Source of the DNA: Escherichia sp. E4742
Lineage (GTDB): Bacteria; Pseudomonadota; Gammaproteobacteria; Enterobacterales; Enterobacteriaceae
Length of the DNA stretch: 64,000 bases
Direction: 5' to 3'
Assembly (NCBI RefSeq): GCF_005843885.1
Contig: NZ_CP040443.1
Span: forward strand, 4,836,001 to 4,900,000
Numbering within the stretch: the first letter of the stretch is position 1; every line of letters begins with the position of its first letter. The position numbers were made by a program, and so were the translations under genes. This document shows, one piece after another, positions 18,215 to 27,114 of this stretch. The notes under the pieces are model-generated. The model saw only the letters and a program-made list of their open reading frames with translations, was not told the origin of the DNA and ran no database searches.

Positions 18215-18238
18215 AAAACCGGCACAATGGCCGGTTTT
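18215..18238 (-). terminator. Terminator after osmE
   Basis: AAAACCGGC, loop ACAATG, GCCGGTTTT, lying downstream of osmE on the minus strand. The upstream A-run on the plus strand gives a U-run in the osmE transcript. Confidence 0.8.
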
Positions 18239-18268
18239 CGTTGTAACTCAAGCTTACAGATGAAGAAA

Positions 18269-18607
18269 TTACTTCGCAGCCTGCGGATCAGTGTCGTATT
18301 CGGCACAGGTCTGATAGCCAGTGTTGATCACATGCCCGGTATCATCTAACGCGACAAAATAGGTTTCTGCTTTACCATCACGTTGACCCAGAATGTAGGT
18401 CTGGCAAGTACCACGAGCATGGATCATGCTCACTTCAGACGAAGGTTTACCCGCAATTTGTGCAACCTGCGCCCGGCTCATGCCTTTTTTGACGTCTTTC
18501 ACCACAGGCTGTACAAACTGGTCTTTGGTACGATCATACGCCGTACAACCTGCCAGCATGGTTAATACCGCCGCTGCACCCAGAATTCCTGCCATATTCT
18601 TGTTCAT
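18269..18607 (-). CDS. osmE: Osmotically inducible lipoprotein OsmE
   Basis: 112 residues. Lipoprotein signal with lipobox LAGC at about 18-21, then a SmpA/OmlA (BamE-like) domain: VKKGMSRAQVAQIAGKPSSE. Envelope-located, induced by high osmolarity and stationary phase in E. coli. Divergent from nadE. Confidence 0.95.
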   Translation of the reverse strand: MNKNMAGILGAAAVLTMLAGCTAYDRTKDQFVQPVVKDVKKGMSRAQVAQIAGKPSSEVSMIHARGTCQTYILGQRDGKAETYFVALDDTGHVINTGYQTCAEYDTDPQAAK

Positions 18608-18676
18608 ATTCCGTCCTCTTGTTTATCAGCGTGTTAGATAAGCCTGGAATACATCGGGGGCTTTTTCAAGCCTGAG

Positions 18677-18693
18677 AGCGAAACGGTTTCGCT
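18677..18693. repeat. 17-bp perfect inverted repeat between osmE and nadE
   Basis: AGCGAAAC-G-GTTTCGCT, about 70 bases upstream of osmE and 115 bases upstream of nadE. It may be an operator or a hairpin in a leader. I do not recognise a regulator for it. Confidence 0.5.
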
Positions 18694-18807
18694 TTCAGAG
18701 GATTCCTGTATGACGTTTTAACCACCATTCAACCTGCTGTCGCTTGTCGTTTCTGTAGCAACGGGTTAGCTTTAAGGAAGTTTTATTTTTTTGTCTGGAG
18801 GGGTTCA

Positions 18808-19635
18808 ATGACATTGCAGCAACAAATAATAAAGGCGCTGGGCGCAAAACCGCAGATTAATGCTGAAGAGGAAATTCGTCGCAGCGTCGATTTTCTGAAA
18901 AGCTATCTACAAACCTACCCGTTCATTAAATCACTGGTACTCGGCATTAGCGGTGGTCAGGACTCTACCCTTGCCGGTAAGCTGTGTCAGATGGCAATTA
19001 ATGAACTGCGCCAGGAAACCGGTAATGAATCACTGCAATTTATCGCCGTGCGCCTTCCCTACGGTGTTCAGGCCGACGAACAAGATTGCCAGGACGCCAT
19101 TGCCTTTATTCAGCCGGATCGCGTATTAACCGTCAATATCAAGGGCGCGGTACTCGCCAGTGAACAGGCATTGCGGGAAGCAGGTATCGAACTGAGCGAT
19201 TTTGTGCGTGGCAATGAAAAAGCACGTGAGCGCATGAAAGCGCAATACAGCATTGCGGGTATGACTAATGGCGTCGTAGTTGGCACCGATCATGCGGCAG
19301 AAGCCATTACTGGATTCTTCACTAAATATGGTGATGGTGGCACAGACATTAACCCTCTGTATCGTCTGAACAAACGTCAGGGTAAACAGTTACTGGCGGC
19401 GTTAGGTTGCCCTGAGCATCTCTATAAGAAGGCACCAACAGCCGACCTGGAAGATGACCGCCCGTCACTGCCAGATGAAGTCGCGCTCGGTGTAACGTAT
19501 GAAAATATCGATGACTATCTGGAAGGGAAAAATGTCCCGGAACAGGTCGCCAGAACGATTGAGAACTGGTATCTGAAAACCGAGCATAAACGTCGTCCAC
19601 CAATTACGGTTTTCGATGATTTCTGGAAAAAATAA
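18808..19635 (+). CDS. nadE: NH3-dependent NAD synthetase
   Basis: 275 residues, ATP-pyrophosphatase family. It converts nicotinic acid adenine dinucleotide to NAD with ammonia, the last step of NAD synthesis. The P-loop SGGQDST is near 50-56; VGTDHAAEAITGFFTKYGDGG supplies the deamido-NAD site. There is no glutaminase domain, as in other enterobacterial NadE. Confidence 0.97.
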   Translation: MTLQQQIIKALGAKPQINAEEEIRRSVDFLKSYLQTYPFIKSLVLGISGGQDSTLAGKLCQMAINELRQETGNESLQFIAVRLPYGVQADEQDCQDAIAFIQPDRVLTVNIKGAVLASEQALREAGIELSDFVRGNEKARERMKAQYSIAGMTNGVVVGTDHAAEAITGFFTKYGDGGTDINPLYRLNKRQGKQLLAALGCPEHLYKKAPTADLEDDRPSLPDEVALGVTYENIDDYLEGKNVPEQVARTIENWYLKTEHKRRPPITVFDDFWKK

Positions 19636-19685
19636 ACAGTGCGGCCTCCCCGCCTGAGATTGTCGACACCAAACACTTTATTCAT

Positions 19686-19784
19686 GCCGGATGTGGCGTA
19701 AACGTCTTATCCGGCCTGCAAAACTTTGCGAATTCAATACATTGCAGGAGTCGAGTAGGCCTGATAAGCGTAGCGCATCAGGCA
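19686..19784. repeat. Two REP elements (BIME) between nadE and cho
   Basis: A REP unit GCCGGATGTGGCGTAAACG...TTATCCGGCC (19686-19719) and an inverted one GTAGGCCTGATAAGCGTAGC... (19755-19784), separated by about 35 bases. Typical extragenic palindromes of Escherichia that can bind gyrase or IHF, or stabilise mRNA. Confidence 0.85.
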
Positions 19785-19836
19785 GTGTTAGCTTTGTCAT
19801 CGCCCCGCCTCTTTTTTAATCGTTTTCCGCCTGTTA

Positions 19837-19856
19837 CACTGGATGGATAACCAGCA
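19837..19856 (+). promoter_or_regulatory. LexA box upstream of cho
   Basis: CTG-N10-CAG (CTGGATGGATAACCAG) ends about 15 bases before the cho start. It matches the SOS box pattern, and cho is a known LexA target. Confidence 0.85.
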
Positions 19857-19869
19857 TTCGGAGTAAACT

Positions 19870-20757
19870 GTGGTACGGCGTTTAACTTCCCCGCGGCTCG
19901 AATTTGAAGCGGCGGCAATTTACGAATATCCCGAACATTTACGTTCATTTCTTAATGACTTACCCACCCGACCCGGTGTGTATCTGTTTCATGGCGAAAG
20001 TAACACTATGCCGCTCTATATTGGCAAAAGCGTTAACATCCGCAGCCGCGTCCTTTCCCATTTACGTACCCCGGATGAAGCGGCCATGCTGCGACAATCC
20101 CGACGCATTAGCTGGATATGTACCGCGGGCGAAATCGGCGCCCTGCTCCTTGAAGCGCGTCTAATCAAAGAGCAACAGCCTTTGTTTAATAAACGGTTGC
20201 GCCGTAATCGTCAGCTCTGCGCCCTGCAACTGAATGAAAAACGCGTGGATGTGGTGTACGCCAAAGACGTGGATTTTTCTACTGCGCCAAACCTGTTTGG
20301 CCTGTTTGCCAATCGCCGCTCGGCATTACAGGCATTACAGACAATCGCCGATGAACAAAAGCTCTGTTATGGCCTGCTCGGGCTGGAACCGCTAAGCCGC
20401 GGTCGTGCTTGCTTTCGTTCAGCGCTAAAACGTTGCGCCGGAGCGTGCTGCGGAAAAGAGAGCCATGAAAATCATGCTCAACGTCTGCTCCAGTCGCTGG
20501 AACGTTTGCGGGTGATCTGCTGGCCGTGGCAAGGTGCGGTGGCGTTGAAAGAACAGCACCCGGAAATGACCCAATACCATATTATTCATAACTGGCTGTG
20601 GCTGGGGGCGGTTAATTCGCTGGAAGAGGCGGCAACGTTAATCCGTACGCCTGCCGGATTCGATCACGATGGTTATAAAATTCTTTGTAAACCACTACTT
20701 TCCGGTCGCTATGAAATTACTGAGCTTGATCCGGTGAATGGCCTGCAAGCCAGTTAA
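19870..20757 (+). CDS. cho: Excinuclease Cho (UvrC homologue)
   Basis: 295 residues. N-terminal GIY-YIG nuclease domain (PGVYLFHGES...PLYIGKSVNIRSR) related to the N-terminal half of UvrC, with no C-terminal nuclease or HhH domains. It makes the 3' incision in UvrAB-dependent nucleotide excision repair at bulky lesions. Starts with GTG (VRRLTSP). SOS-induced via the adjacent LexA box. Its last 41 bases overlap the 3' end of ves on the other strand. Confidence 0.95.
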   Translation: MVRRLTSPRLEFEAAAIYEYPEHLRSFLNDLPTRPGVYLFHGESNTMPLYIGKSVNIRSRVLSHLRTPDEAAMLRQSRRISWICTAGEIGALLLEARLIKEQQPLFNKRLRRNRQLCALQLNEKRVDVVYAKDVDFSTAPNLFGLFANRRSALQALQTIADEQKLCYGLLGLEPLSRGRACFRSALKRCAGACCGKESHENHAQRLLQSLERLRVICWPWQGAVALKEQHPEMTQYHIIHNWLWLGAVNSLEEAATLIRTPAGFDHDGYKILCKPLLSGRYEITELDPVNGLQAS

Positions 20758-21292
20758 TTTCACTGAACAGCAGTTTGCCTTGCGGTTGCAAAAGCCGCAG
20801 GGTGTGTTTGCCATCGTACCAGCACGCGCCCTGGTCGGTGGTTAACAATTTTTCGCCCAGTTGCCATGCCCCGCTAATCACAAACACCACCCCGCCGCGT
20901 GAGCCAAAAGTGGTGAACGTGCGATCGGCAATTCTGACTTTCGCCTTACAGGCATCCAGGCGCGTCATAATGTTGAAATCCATCGACATCTGCCCTTCCG
21001 TCAGTTTCGCTTTTACCACCTGGTCCGCCGCAAAAGCAAAAGGCTGTAACGGCTTTAAGGTATGGCTAAAACGGTCTGCGCTTTCAAGAAGCATCTCACC
21101 GCCTTCCAGCAGCGTCACACTTCTTTCCATCCCAGGAAATAAAGAAAATTCACCATTGGCCGCAATGGACGCAATGCTGGCACGCCAGTAAAAATCACGT
21201 TTCGCAGGGGGAAAACTACAGATCTCACGAGTTTCACCGGCAGCGTTTCGCCACAGATTCACCGACATTTTACGCATATCAAAGTATTCCAT
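20717..21292 (-). CDS. ves: HutD/Ves family cupin protein
   Basis: 191 residues starting MEYFDMRKMSVNLWRN. HutD/Ves cupin: FPGMERSVTLLEGGEMLLES and PLQPFAFAADQVVKAKL. In K-12 it is described as cold- and stress-inducible, with no known biochemical role. GGAGCGAGT precedes the chosen ATG. Tail-to-tail overlap of 41 bases with cho could allow antisense interference. Confidence 0.92.
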   Translation of the reverse strand: MEYFDMRKMSVNLWRNAAGETREICSFPPAKRDFYWRASIASIAANGEFSLFPGMERSVTLLEGGEMLLESADRFSHTLKPLQPFAFAADQVVKAKLTEGQMSMDFNIMTRLDACKAKVRIADRTFTTFGSRGGVVFVISGAWQLGEKLLTTDQGACWYDGKHTLRLLQPQGKLLFSEINWLAGHSPDQAQ

Positions 21293-21412
21293 ACTCGCTC
21301 CGGGCATGCTCTTTTCATTGTTATCGCTCAGGCAACCGTGGATTGTTATCGGCAACTCGTATGATTTACCTTAGCGTTTTTGCAAAAATGACAGGCACAG
21401 GCGCATAAAAGA

Positions 21413-21470
21413 AAACCGCCGATCCTGTCCACCGCCTTACTGCAAGGTAGTGGACAAGACCGGCGGTCTT
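21413..21470 (-). terminator. Long hairpin after spy
   Basis: AAGACCGCCGGTC...TGTCCAC on the minus strand pairs with GTGGACA...CGGCGGTTTTC. A stem of nearly 20 bp with a small internal mismatch, then T-rich sequence. Likely the spy terminator. Confidence 0.8.
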
Positions 21471-21489
21471 AAGTTTTTTGGCTGAAAGA

Positions 21490-21975
21490 TTATTCAGCAG
21501 TTGCAGGCATTTTACCTTTTCCCGCTGGGCGTTCTGTCAGACGCTTCTCAAAATTAGCATTAAATTGCTTTTTCTGCTCCGGCGTCAGGATGTTGTAAAT
21601 CTTGTTCTGGGTTTCCATATGCGCCAGCATGTTAGCTTTGCGCTGTTCTTCCATTTTAGCAATCTGCGCTTCAGCTTTTGCTTTGTCGAAAGTATCGCTG
21701 GCGATGATGTCATGCATTGCGCGGCGTTCTTCCAGCGGCGGACGTTTCATCTGGTCACGCTGGCCTTTCATGATTTCACGAATCTGCTGTTTCTGCGCGT
21801 CGGTCAGGTTCAGGTCTTTGAACATCATGTCCTGATGCGGACCAAACTTGCCTTTATGGTGCATCATCGGCTTCGCGTCAGCCGGTGCTGCGGTAGTGGT
21901 GTCAGCGGCGTGGGCCAGGTTAGCCGCGCCAAGAGCCAGGGTAGAGGCAACAAACAGTGCAGTTAATTTACGCAT
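21490..21975 (-). CDS. spy: Periplasmic ATP-independent chaperone Spy
   Basis: 161 residues. Signal peptide MRKLTALFVASTLALGAANLAHA, then a CpxP/Spy-family all-helical domain with both LTxxQ motifs (LTDAQKQQIREIM and LTPEQKKQFNANF). Forms a cradle-shaped dimer that binds unfolding proteins. Induced by envelope stress through BaeR and CpxR; a BaeR box lies upstream. Confidence 0.97.
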   Translation of the reverse strand: MRKLTALFVASTLALGAANLAHAADTTTAAPADAKPMMHHKGKFGPHQDMMFKDLNLTDAQKQQIREIMKGQRDQMKRPPLEERRAMHDIIASDTFDKAKAEAQIAKMEEQRKANMLAHMETQNKIYNILTPEQKKQFNANFEKRLTERPAGKGKMPATAE

Positions 21976-22113
21976 ATTCTATATCCTTCCTTTCAGTTAT
22001 TTGTTACGGCTTTCTTTAGTAGCGTGCCGTGTTGACGAGATTAACTTTACTGAGTTTAGCGTCAATTAATCAGAGCAACGGTAAATCAATGAAAGTGTAA
22101 AAAACACTTTTTC

Positions 22114-22131
22114 GCCAATTATGGAGAAAAA
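22114..22131 (-). promoter_or_regulatory. BaeR box upstream of spy
   Basis: The minus strand reads TTTTTCTCCATAATTGGC, a full match to the 18-base BaeR box as I recall it from mdtA, acrD and spy. It lies 139 bases upstream of the spy start. The whole stretch 21976-22300 has no gene and should hold the spy promoter. Confidence 0.85.
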
Positions 22132-22275
22132 AAGAAAATTTGAAGGAAAGTGATGAATAAATATTACAACACAATGATTTTGCAGAAATTATGAAGGACT
22201 ATACCTGATAAATGGCGATAAATAAAGCAAACACCCAGGATTAATCCGTATTATTCCGAAAGAAGTTATTAAATA

Positions 22276-22297
22276 CCCGCAGAAACCTTTCTGCGGG
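22276..22297 (-). terminator. Terminator after astE
   Basis: CCCGCAGAAA, two-base loop, TTTCTGCGGG, located 3 bases beyond the astE stop on the minus strand. A short AT-rich tail follows. Confidence 0.75.
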
Positions 22298-22300
22298 CAA

Positions 22301-23272
22301 TTACCAGGTTATTTTTTCCAGCATTAATCCCGCGCGTAATCCCAACGCCACTAATGGATTGGGAAATAGCACATATTCAATATCATGAGTCACGGTAAAA
22401 CGTTCCTCACCATCCTGCGCCAATAACGTTCCTTTCTTAAACGGCGTGAAATTCAGCGTCTCGCTCGCCATATGCAACTCGAAGGCAGCAGTGTGACGGG
22501 TAATCTGCGAAACCACCTGGTAACGCTGGGGCCGTTTTCTCTCTATACCGACACTTGCCCCTGCTAACAGCGTAGCAATTGCATTGGTAGTTGGCGCAAA
22601 CTGACGAAGCTCGTTTTGCCCAAACGGCAGTGCTTTGCCTAGCTCCAGCGTACACGCCAGTGCGCCAAAATGTTTGCAGCTGAAATGGGTAAACGTGCCG
22701 CCTGGCGCCTGATGAAACACCAACGCCTCTAGCCCTGCCGCGCCCAGCCATGTCAGAAAACTTTCGTCCCAGGGAATTTCTCGTTGCGGTAAAACACCAA
22801 ACCGCTGGTGATACGAACCGCGGATGGCTGTATGCAGATCAAGATGCCAGCGAACAGACTCTTTCCCCTGCTGATAAAAATCTTCCAGGCACTGTTCCAG
22901 CTCGCGGGCGCGGCAGGTTTCGCCGCTTTCGGCAAATTGCTGCCAGCGTCCGCCAAACATCCGGTTCATATCGCTATGGCAATAGCGCTTTCCTTGCTTG
23001 AGCGCAGGGGGATTTCCGAGGATTGCCAACAAGCGCCAGCGTAACTTAATTTCACCGTGATAAATTGCGCCAAGCAATGCATCAAGCATTTCCACAGGTG
23101 CCGTCTCATTACCGTGGATCCCCGCCGAAATTGCCAACGCGCCTTGCGGTGGCGTTAATGGCGTCAGTTCCAGCACACCATCGCCCAGCCAGCGCCAGCG
23201 AACGCCGTTGATTTCTCGCTCGGTGATAACCGGTTTTTTACCCGTTAAGGTCAGAGCAAGAAAATTATCCAT
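22301..23272 (-). CDS. astE: Succinylglutamate desuccinylase
   Basis: 323 residues, zinc carboxypeptidase-like (AstE/AspA) family. The metal motif GIHGNETAPVEM (about 52-63) and a later His in WHLDLHTAIRG are present. It splits N-succinylglutamate into glutamate and succinate, the last step of the AST pathway. Last gene of the operon; overlaps astB by 8 bases. Confidence 0.96.
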   Translation of the reverse strand: MDNFLALTLTGKKPVITEREINGVRWRWLGDGVLELTPLTPPQGALAISAGIHGNETAPVEMLDALLGAIYHGEIKLRWRLLAILGNPPALKQGKRYCHSDMNRMFGGRWQQFAESGETCRARELEQCLEDFYQQGKESVRWHLDLHTAIRGSYHQRFGVLPQREIPWDESFLTWLGAAGLEALVFHQAPGGTFTHFSCKHFGALACTLELGKALPFGQNELRQFAPTTNAIATLLAGASVGIERKRPQRYQVVSQITRHTAAFELHMASETLNFTPFKKGTLLAQDGEERFTVTHDIEYVLFPNPLVALGLRAGLMLEKITW

Positions 23273-24608
23273 TGCCCCCTCCCTCGCGCTGGAACGGATA
23301 AACCGAACCGAGATTCAGTAATTGGCTCAATACATCCAGTGCTTCCCGCCCTTCGCGCAGCAATTGCGGGTCGGCCAGATCGGCAGCAGTAAGACGATCG
23401 CGGTAGTAACGATCCACCCAGTCATTGAGCGCATTAAACAGCGTATCGTTCATCATCACCGCCGGATTCACCGCCTGACGTTCTTCATCCGTCAACACCA
23501 CGCGCAAGCGCAGGCACGCAGGGCCTCCGCCGTTCGCCATACTTTCGCGCAAATCAAAAACTTTTAGTGAGCTTATCGGGTTGTCAGCAGTAAGGAGTTC
23601 ATTGAGATAACGCCATACTCCAGCGTGCTCACGGCACTCCTGCGGCAGCACCAACATCATCGAACCATCATCGCGACTCAACAACTGGCTGTTAAACAGA
23701 TAAGTAGACACCGCATCAGACACAGAAACCTGCGACGCCGGAACTTCTATCGCCATAAAACCATTGACCCGCGCACGCAGGTTTGCCAGCAATTGCGCCT
23801 GGCGAGCAAATGCCTGCTGATGGCAAAACAGTACCTGGCGGTTGCTCACGGCAATCACATCATTATGAAAGACTCCCTGGTCGATAACGTCCGGGTTTTG
23901 CTGGGCGAAAATCACCTGCTGCGGATTAACCTGATTCAGCCTGGTTACCGCCTCGCTGGCTTCGCGGGTCTGCCGCGCCGGATAGCGGGAAGGCCGCGTA
24001 CCATTACCCTCTTCTCGCCCGTAAACAAAAATCTGCATGCCCGGTTCGCCATAATGACCGCCGAGGCGATTGTGGTTTGCCGCCCCCTCATCACCGAACA
24101 ATGCCACCTGCGGCAACGCCGAATGGATGGTGAATTTCGCTTTATCGTTAAAAATGGCGTTTAACAGCGATTCGGTGACGGGGGCTTCCAGCGAACGGTG
24201 AAATTTATTGTTCAGGTTGGCGACCGTGAAATGCACTTTGCCATCCAGCGTATCGGCGGATGGCGCGACCGTGGCCGCATTAGCTACCCACATTGGCGAA
24301 GCGGAACTGACGCAGGAAAGCCAGTGTGGTGCCTGGCGGGCAACCTTTTCCAGTACCTGCTCATCGCTGCCGCTGAATCCCAACTGACGCAGCACCGGAA
24401 TAAACGGACGCTCGTGCGGCGGGATCACCGCCTGGGGAAATCCCGCATCGGCAAGGGCTTTCATTTTCAGTAAGCCCTGCTTCGCCGCTAGTCGTGGATT
24501 CGATACCTGAAAACGGTGACTGGTGGAGGCTTCATTACCAAACGACAGGCCAGCGTAATGGTGCGTCAGCCCCACCAATCCATCGAAATTGACTTCCCAG
24601 GCATTCAT
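23265..24608 (-). CDS. astB: N-succinylarginine dihydrolase
   Basis: 447 residues, guanidino-group modifying superfamily. It removes both guanidino nitrogens of N-succinylarginine, giving N-succinylornithine, CO2 and two ammonia: the nitrogen-releasing step. The catalytic Cys is near residue 365 in SMANGGGPACLRLRV, and the first catalytic His is in IFAQQNPDVIDQGVFHNDVIAV. Start MNAWEVNFDGLVGLTHHYAGLS is family-typical. Overlaps astD by 4 bases. Confidence 0.95.
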   Translation of the reverse strand: MNAWEVNFDGLVGLTHHYAGLSFGNEASTSHRFQVSNPRLAAKQGLLKMKALADAGFPQAVIPPHERPFIPVLRQLGFSGSDEQVLEKVARQAPHWLSCVSSASPMWVANAATVAPSADTLDGKVHFTVANLNNKFHRSLEAPVTESLLNAIFNDKAKFTIHSALPQVALFGDEGAANHNRLGGHYGEPGMQIFVYGREEGNGTRPSRYPARQTREASEAVTRLNQVNPQQVIFAQQNPDVIDQGVFHNDVIAVSNRQVLFCHQQAFARQAQLLANLRARVNGFMAIEVPASQVSVSDAVSTYLFNSQLLSRDDGSMMLVLPQECREHAGVWRYLNELLTADNPISSLKVFDLRESMANGGGPACLRLRVVLTDEERQAVNPAVMMNDTLFNALNDWVDRYYRDRLTAADLADPQLLREGREALDVLSQLLNLGSVYPFQREGGGNG

Positions 24609-26083
24609 CGCACCACCTCATCGGAAAAATCCAGCCCGGGGTTAAGCGTTGCGGGCAACGTTAACGAGTCTGACTCCAGGCTTGCCATCGGCCATGCACA
24701 ATAATCTGCGGCATACCAGGCGCTGGGGCGATGGTTGCCGGAAGCGCCAATGCCACCGAATGGTGCGGTACTGGCGGCTCCGGTAAGCGGTTTGTTCCAG
24801 TTAACAATCCCTGCCCGCGCTTCCAGTAACAGTTGCTCGAACTTTTCCCGTTTTGGGGAAACCAGCCCACAAGAGAGGCCAAAGCGGGTGTTATTCGCCA
24901 TCTTTATCGCCCCATCAAAAGTGTCATAACGCCATACGCGAAGTAGTGGCCCAAACACTTCTTCATCCGGCACGCCTGAAACGCCCGTCATTTCAACGAT
25001 CCCCGGCGTCAGCAGCGATGTTCCTGCTTGTGGCAAACGTGGCGCAAGCAGCGTTTGCCCGCCCAATGCTTCCAGTTCCTGCCAGGCAGTAATAACCTGC
25101 TGTGCGGCCTGTTCAGAAATCAGCCCACCAATAAACGGCTGCGGTTCGTCATCCCATTTCCCCGGCGTTAACCGCTGGCTGACGGCAACAAGGCGAGCAA
25201 GAAACGCATCGCCCTGTGCCCCGCTTTTCACCAATAAACGGCGGGCGCAGGTACAGCGTTGCCCGGCAGTGACAAATGCCGACTGAATGGTCAGATGGAC
25301 AGCGGCGTCGATATCCACCACGTCATCAATAATCAGCGGGTTATTGCCGCCCATTTCGAGAGCAAGAATTTTTTCCGGCTGACCGGAAAGCTGGCGATGT
25401 AACTGGTAGCCGGTATTGGCGCTGCCGGTAAACAGCAAGCCGTCGAGATCCTCCAGCGCACTGAGTGCCTGACCGGTTTCGCGCCCACCTTGCACCAGGT
25501 TCAGCACGCCCGACGGCAAACCTGCCTGCTGCCATAAACGCATTACTGCCTCGCCGCTCCAGGGGGTTAGTTCGCTGGGTTTAAAGATTATTGTGTTACC
25601 TGCCAGCAGCGCCGGAACGATATGTCCGTTAGGCAGATGTCCGGGGAAATTGTACGGTCCAAACACCGCCAGCACGCCGTGTGGACGATGGCGCAAGCTC
25701 GCCGCTCCATCCGGCATTTCACTGCGCTGCTCTCCCGTACGAGCGTGATACGCCTTGATTGATATCGCGATCTTATTGATCATCGCCGTCACTTCGGTTG
25801 CCGCTTCCCAACGCGGTTTGCCGGTTTCTCTGGCAATAATCGCGGTTAATTCGGCTTTGTTGCTTTCCAGCAGTGCGGCAAATCGTTCAACTCTTACCTG
25901 ACGATCGCCAAAGGAGAGCCGCGCCCAACGAGGAAACGCTGCACGAGCAGCCCGACAAGCCTGCTCAACCTGAGCAGCATCGGCATCATTGCCCTGCCAT
26001 AACACCTCGCCCGATACCGGATTACGCTTCACGCGCAGTGCGCCCTGGCCCGTCACCCAGTCACCGTTGATCCATAAAGTCAT
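24605..26083 (-). CDS. astD: Succinylglutamate semialdehyde dehydrogenase
   Basis: 492 residues, NAD-dependent aldehyde dehydrogenase. Catalytic Glu in LALEMGGNNPLII and Cys in FVTAGQRCTCARR; NPF of the NAD site in FGPYNFPGHLP. The start MTLWINGDWVTGQG gives the K-12 length; in-frame codons upstream to 26140 belong to the astA reading region and are not used. Overlaps astA by 4 bases. Confidence 0.96.
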   Translation of the reverse strand: MTLWINGDWVTGQGALRVKRNPVSGEVLWQGNDADAAQVEQACRAARAAFPRWARLSFGDRQVRVERFAALLESNKAELTAIIARETGKPRWEAATEVTAMINKIAISIKAYHARTGEQRSEMPDGAASLRHRPHGVLAVFGPYNFPGHLPNGHIVPALLAGNTIIFKPSELTPWSGEAVMRLWQQAGLPSGVLNLVQGGRETGQALSALEDLDGLLFTGSANTGYQLHRQLSGQPEKILALEMGGNNPLIIDDVVDIDAAVHLTIQSAFVTAGQRCTCARRLLVKSGAQGDAFLARLVAVSQRLTPGKWDDEPQPFIGGLISEQAAQQVITAWQELEALGGQTLLAPRLPQAGTSLLTPGIVEMTGVSGVPDEEVFGPLLRVWRYDTFDGAIKMANNTRFGLSCGLVSPKREKFEQLLLEARAGIVNWNKPLTGAASTAPFGGIGASGNHRPSAWYAADYCAWPMASLESDSLTLPATLNPGLDFSDEVVR

Positions 26084-27114
26084 GCTGTTTTCTCCTCTGC
26101 ACACAGGCGCACCAGACGAACGCGATCCCCGGCATGGCATTTGAGGGCATCCAGTTGTGCGGCGGTTAAAATCAAACGTTCGGTCGCCGGATCGGCTCGC
26201 ACCAGCAACACGCGGAAATGGTGATAATTTTCATTGGCGACCAGGCAAGCCGGAAAATCGCCCTGTGCAGGTTGTCCTTCCGCTACTTCCACCAGCCGAC
26301 TTTTGCGGATAGCGCGAACGCGGTCAATGTCACACTCCAGCGTCGGCCCGCCGTCGAAAATGTCGATATAGTTACGGTAGCGAAAACCTTCTTTCTCCAG
26401 CACTGCGCGGGCAGGCGCGGTTTGCGGATGCACCTGGCCGATAACGTCCTGCGCTTCCTGGGATAAAAAGTCCGTATAGATCGGATGTTTTGGCATCAGT
26501 TCAGCGATAAACGCCTTTTGACCAGTACCGCAGAGAAAATCAGCGCGGCTAAAATCCATCGAAAAGAAGCGTTTACCGAGGCTTTGCCAGAACGGCGAAT
26601 AGCCGTGTTCGTCAATCACCCCGCGCATTTCGGCGACCACTTTGTCGTTAAACTTGTCGCGAAAAGCCGCCATAAACATAAAGCGCGATTTTGACAGCAA
26701 ATAGCCGTTGCCCTCTTTGCGCCAGTCCGGGTCGAGAAACAGCGTGCACAGCTCGCTGCTGCCGGTGTGATCGTTACTGAGAAACAGCGTCGGCAACGCG
26801 TTATAGACATTCAGCTCTTTTGAGGCGTGAACCAGCGTGCCGACGCGATAGTTGTACCAGGGATCGTTCAGCCCAACCGCCACCTCAATGGCGCAAATCC
26901 CCGCCACAGTGCCTGTCTCGCTATCTTCCAGTACAAACACATAACCCTGCTCACTTTTGGGCAGTTCGCCTTGCCAGGTTTTGATTGCCCTTTCGATACG
27001 CGCCGAAAGCGTGGCTTCATTGGCGGGAAGCGACGTCAGGCCGCCGCCCGTTTTGCTGGCAAGCTGCATTAACGCAGCGACATCTGAGCGCTCGACGGGA
27101 CGGATGACCATCAT
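26080..27114 (-). CDS. astA: Arginine N-succinyltransferase
   Basis: 344 residues, GNAT-like fold (AstA family). First committed step of arginine catabolism: transfers succinyl from succinyl-CoA to the alpha-amino group of arginine. Conserved SSELCTLFLDPDWRKEGNGYLLSKSRFMFMA and the C-terminal region NYHHFRVLLV are seen. Starts ATG-ATG; overlaps astC by 4 bases, so it is translationally coupled. Confidence 0.96.
   Translation of the reverse strand: MMVIRPVERSDVAALMQLASKTGGGLTSLPANEATLSARIERAIKTWQGELPKSEQGYVFVLEDSETGTVAGICAIEVAVGLNDPWYNYRVGTLVHASKELNVYNALPTLFLSNDHTGSSELCTLFLDPDWRKEGNGYLLSKSRFMFMAAFRDKFNDKVVAEMRGVIDEHGYSPFWQSLGKRFFSMDFSRADFLCGTGQKAFIAELMPKHPIYTDFLSQEAQDVIGQVHPQTAPARAVLEKEGFRYRNYIDIFDGGPTLECDIDRVRAIRKSRLVEVAEGQPAQGDFPACLVANENYHHFRVLLVRADPATERLILTAAQLDALKCHAGDRVRLVRLCAEEKTA

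Noticed and set aside
22081..22101. Possible CpxR site upstream of spy (two GTAAA copies)
   Set aside because: The 11-base gap between copies does not fit the usual spacing; the BaeR box next to it is much clearer.
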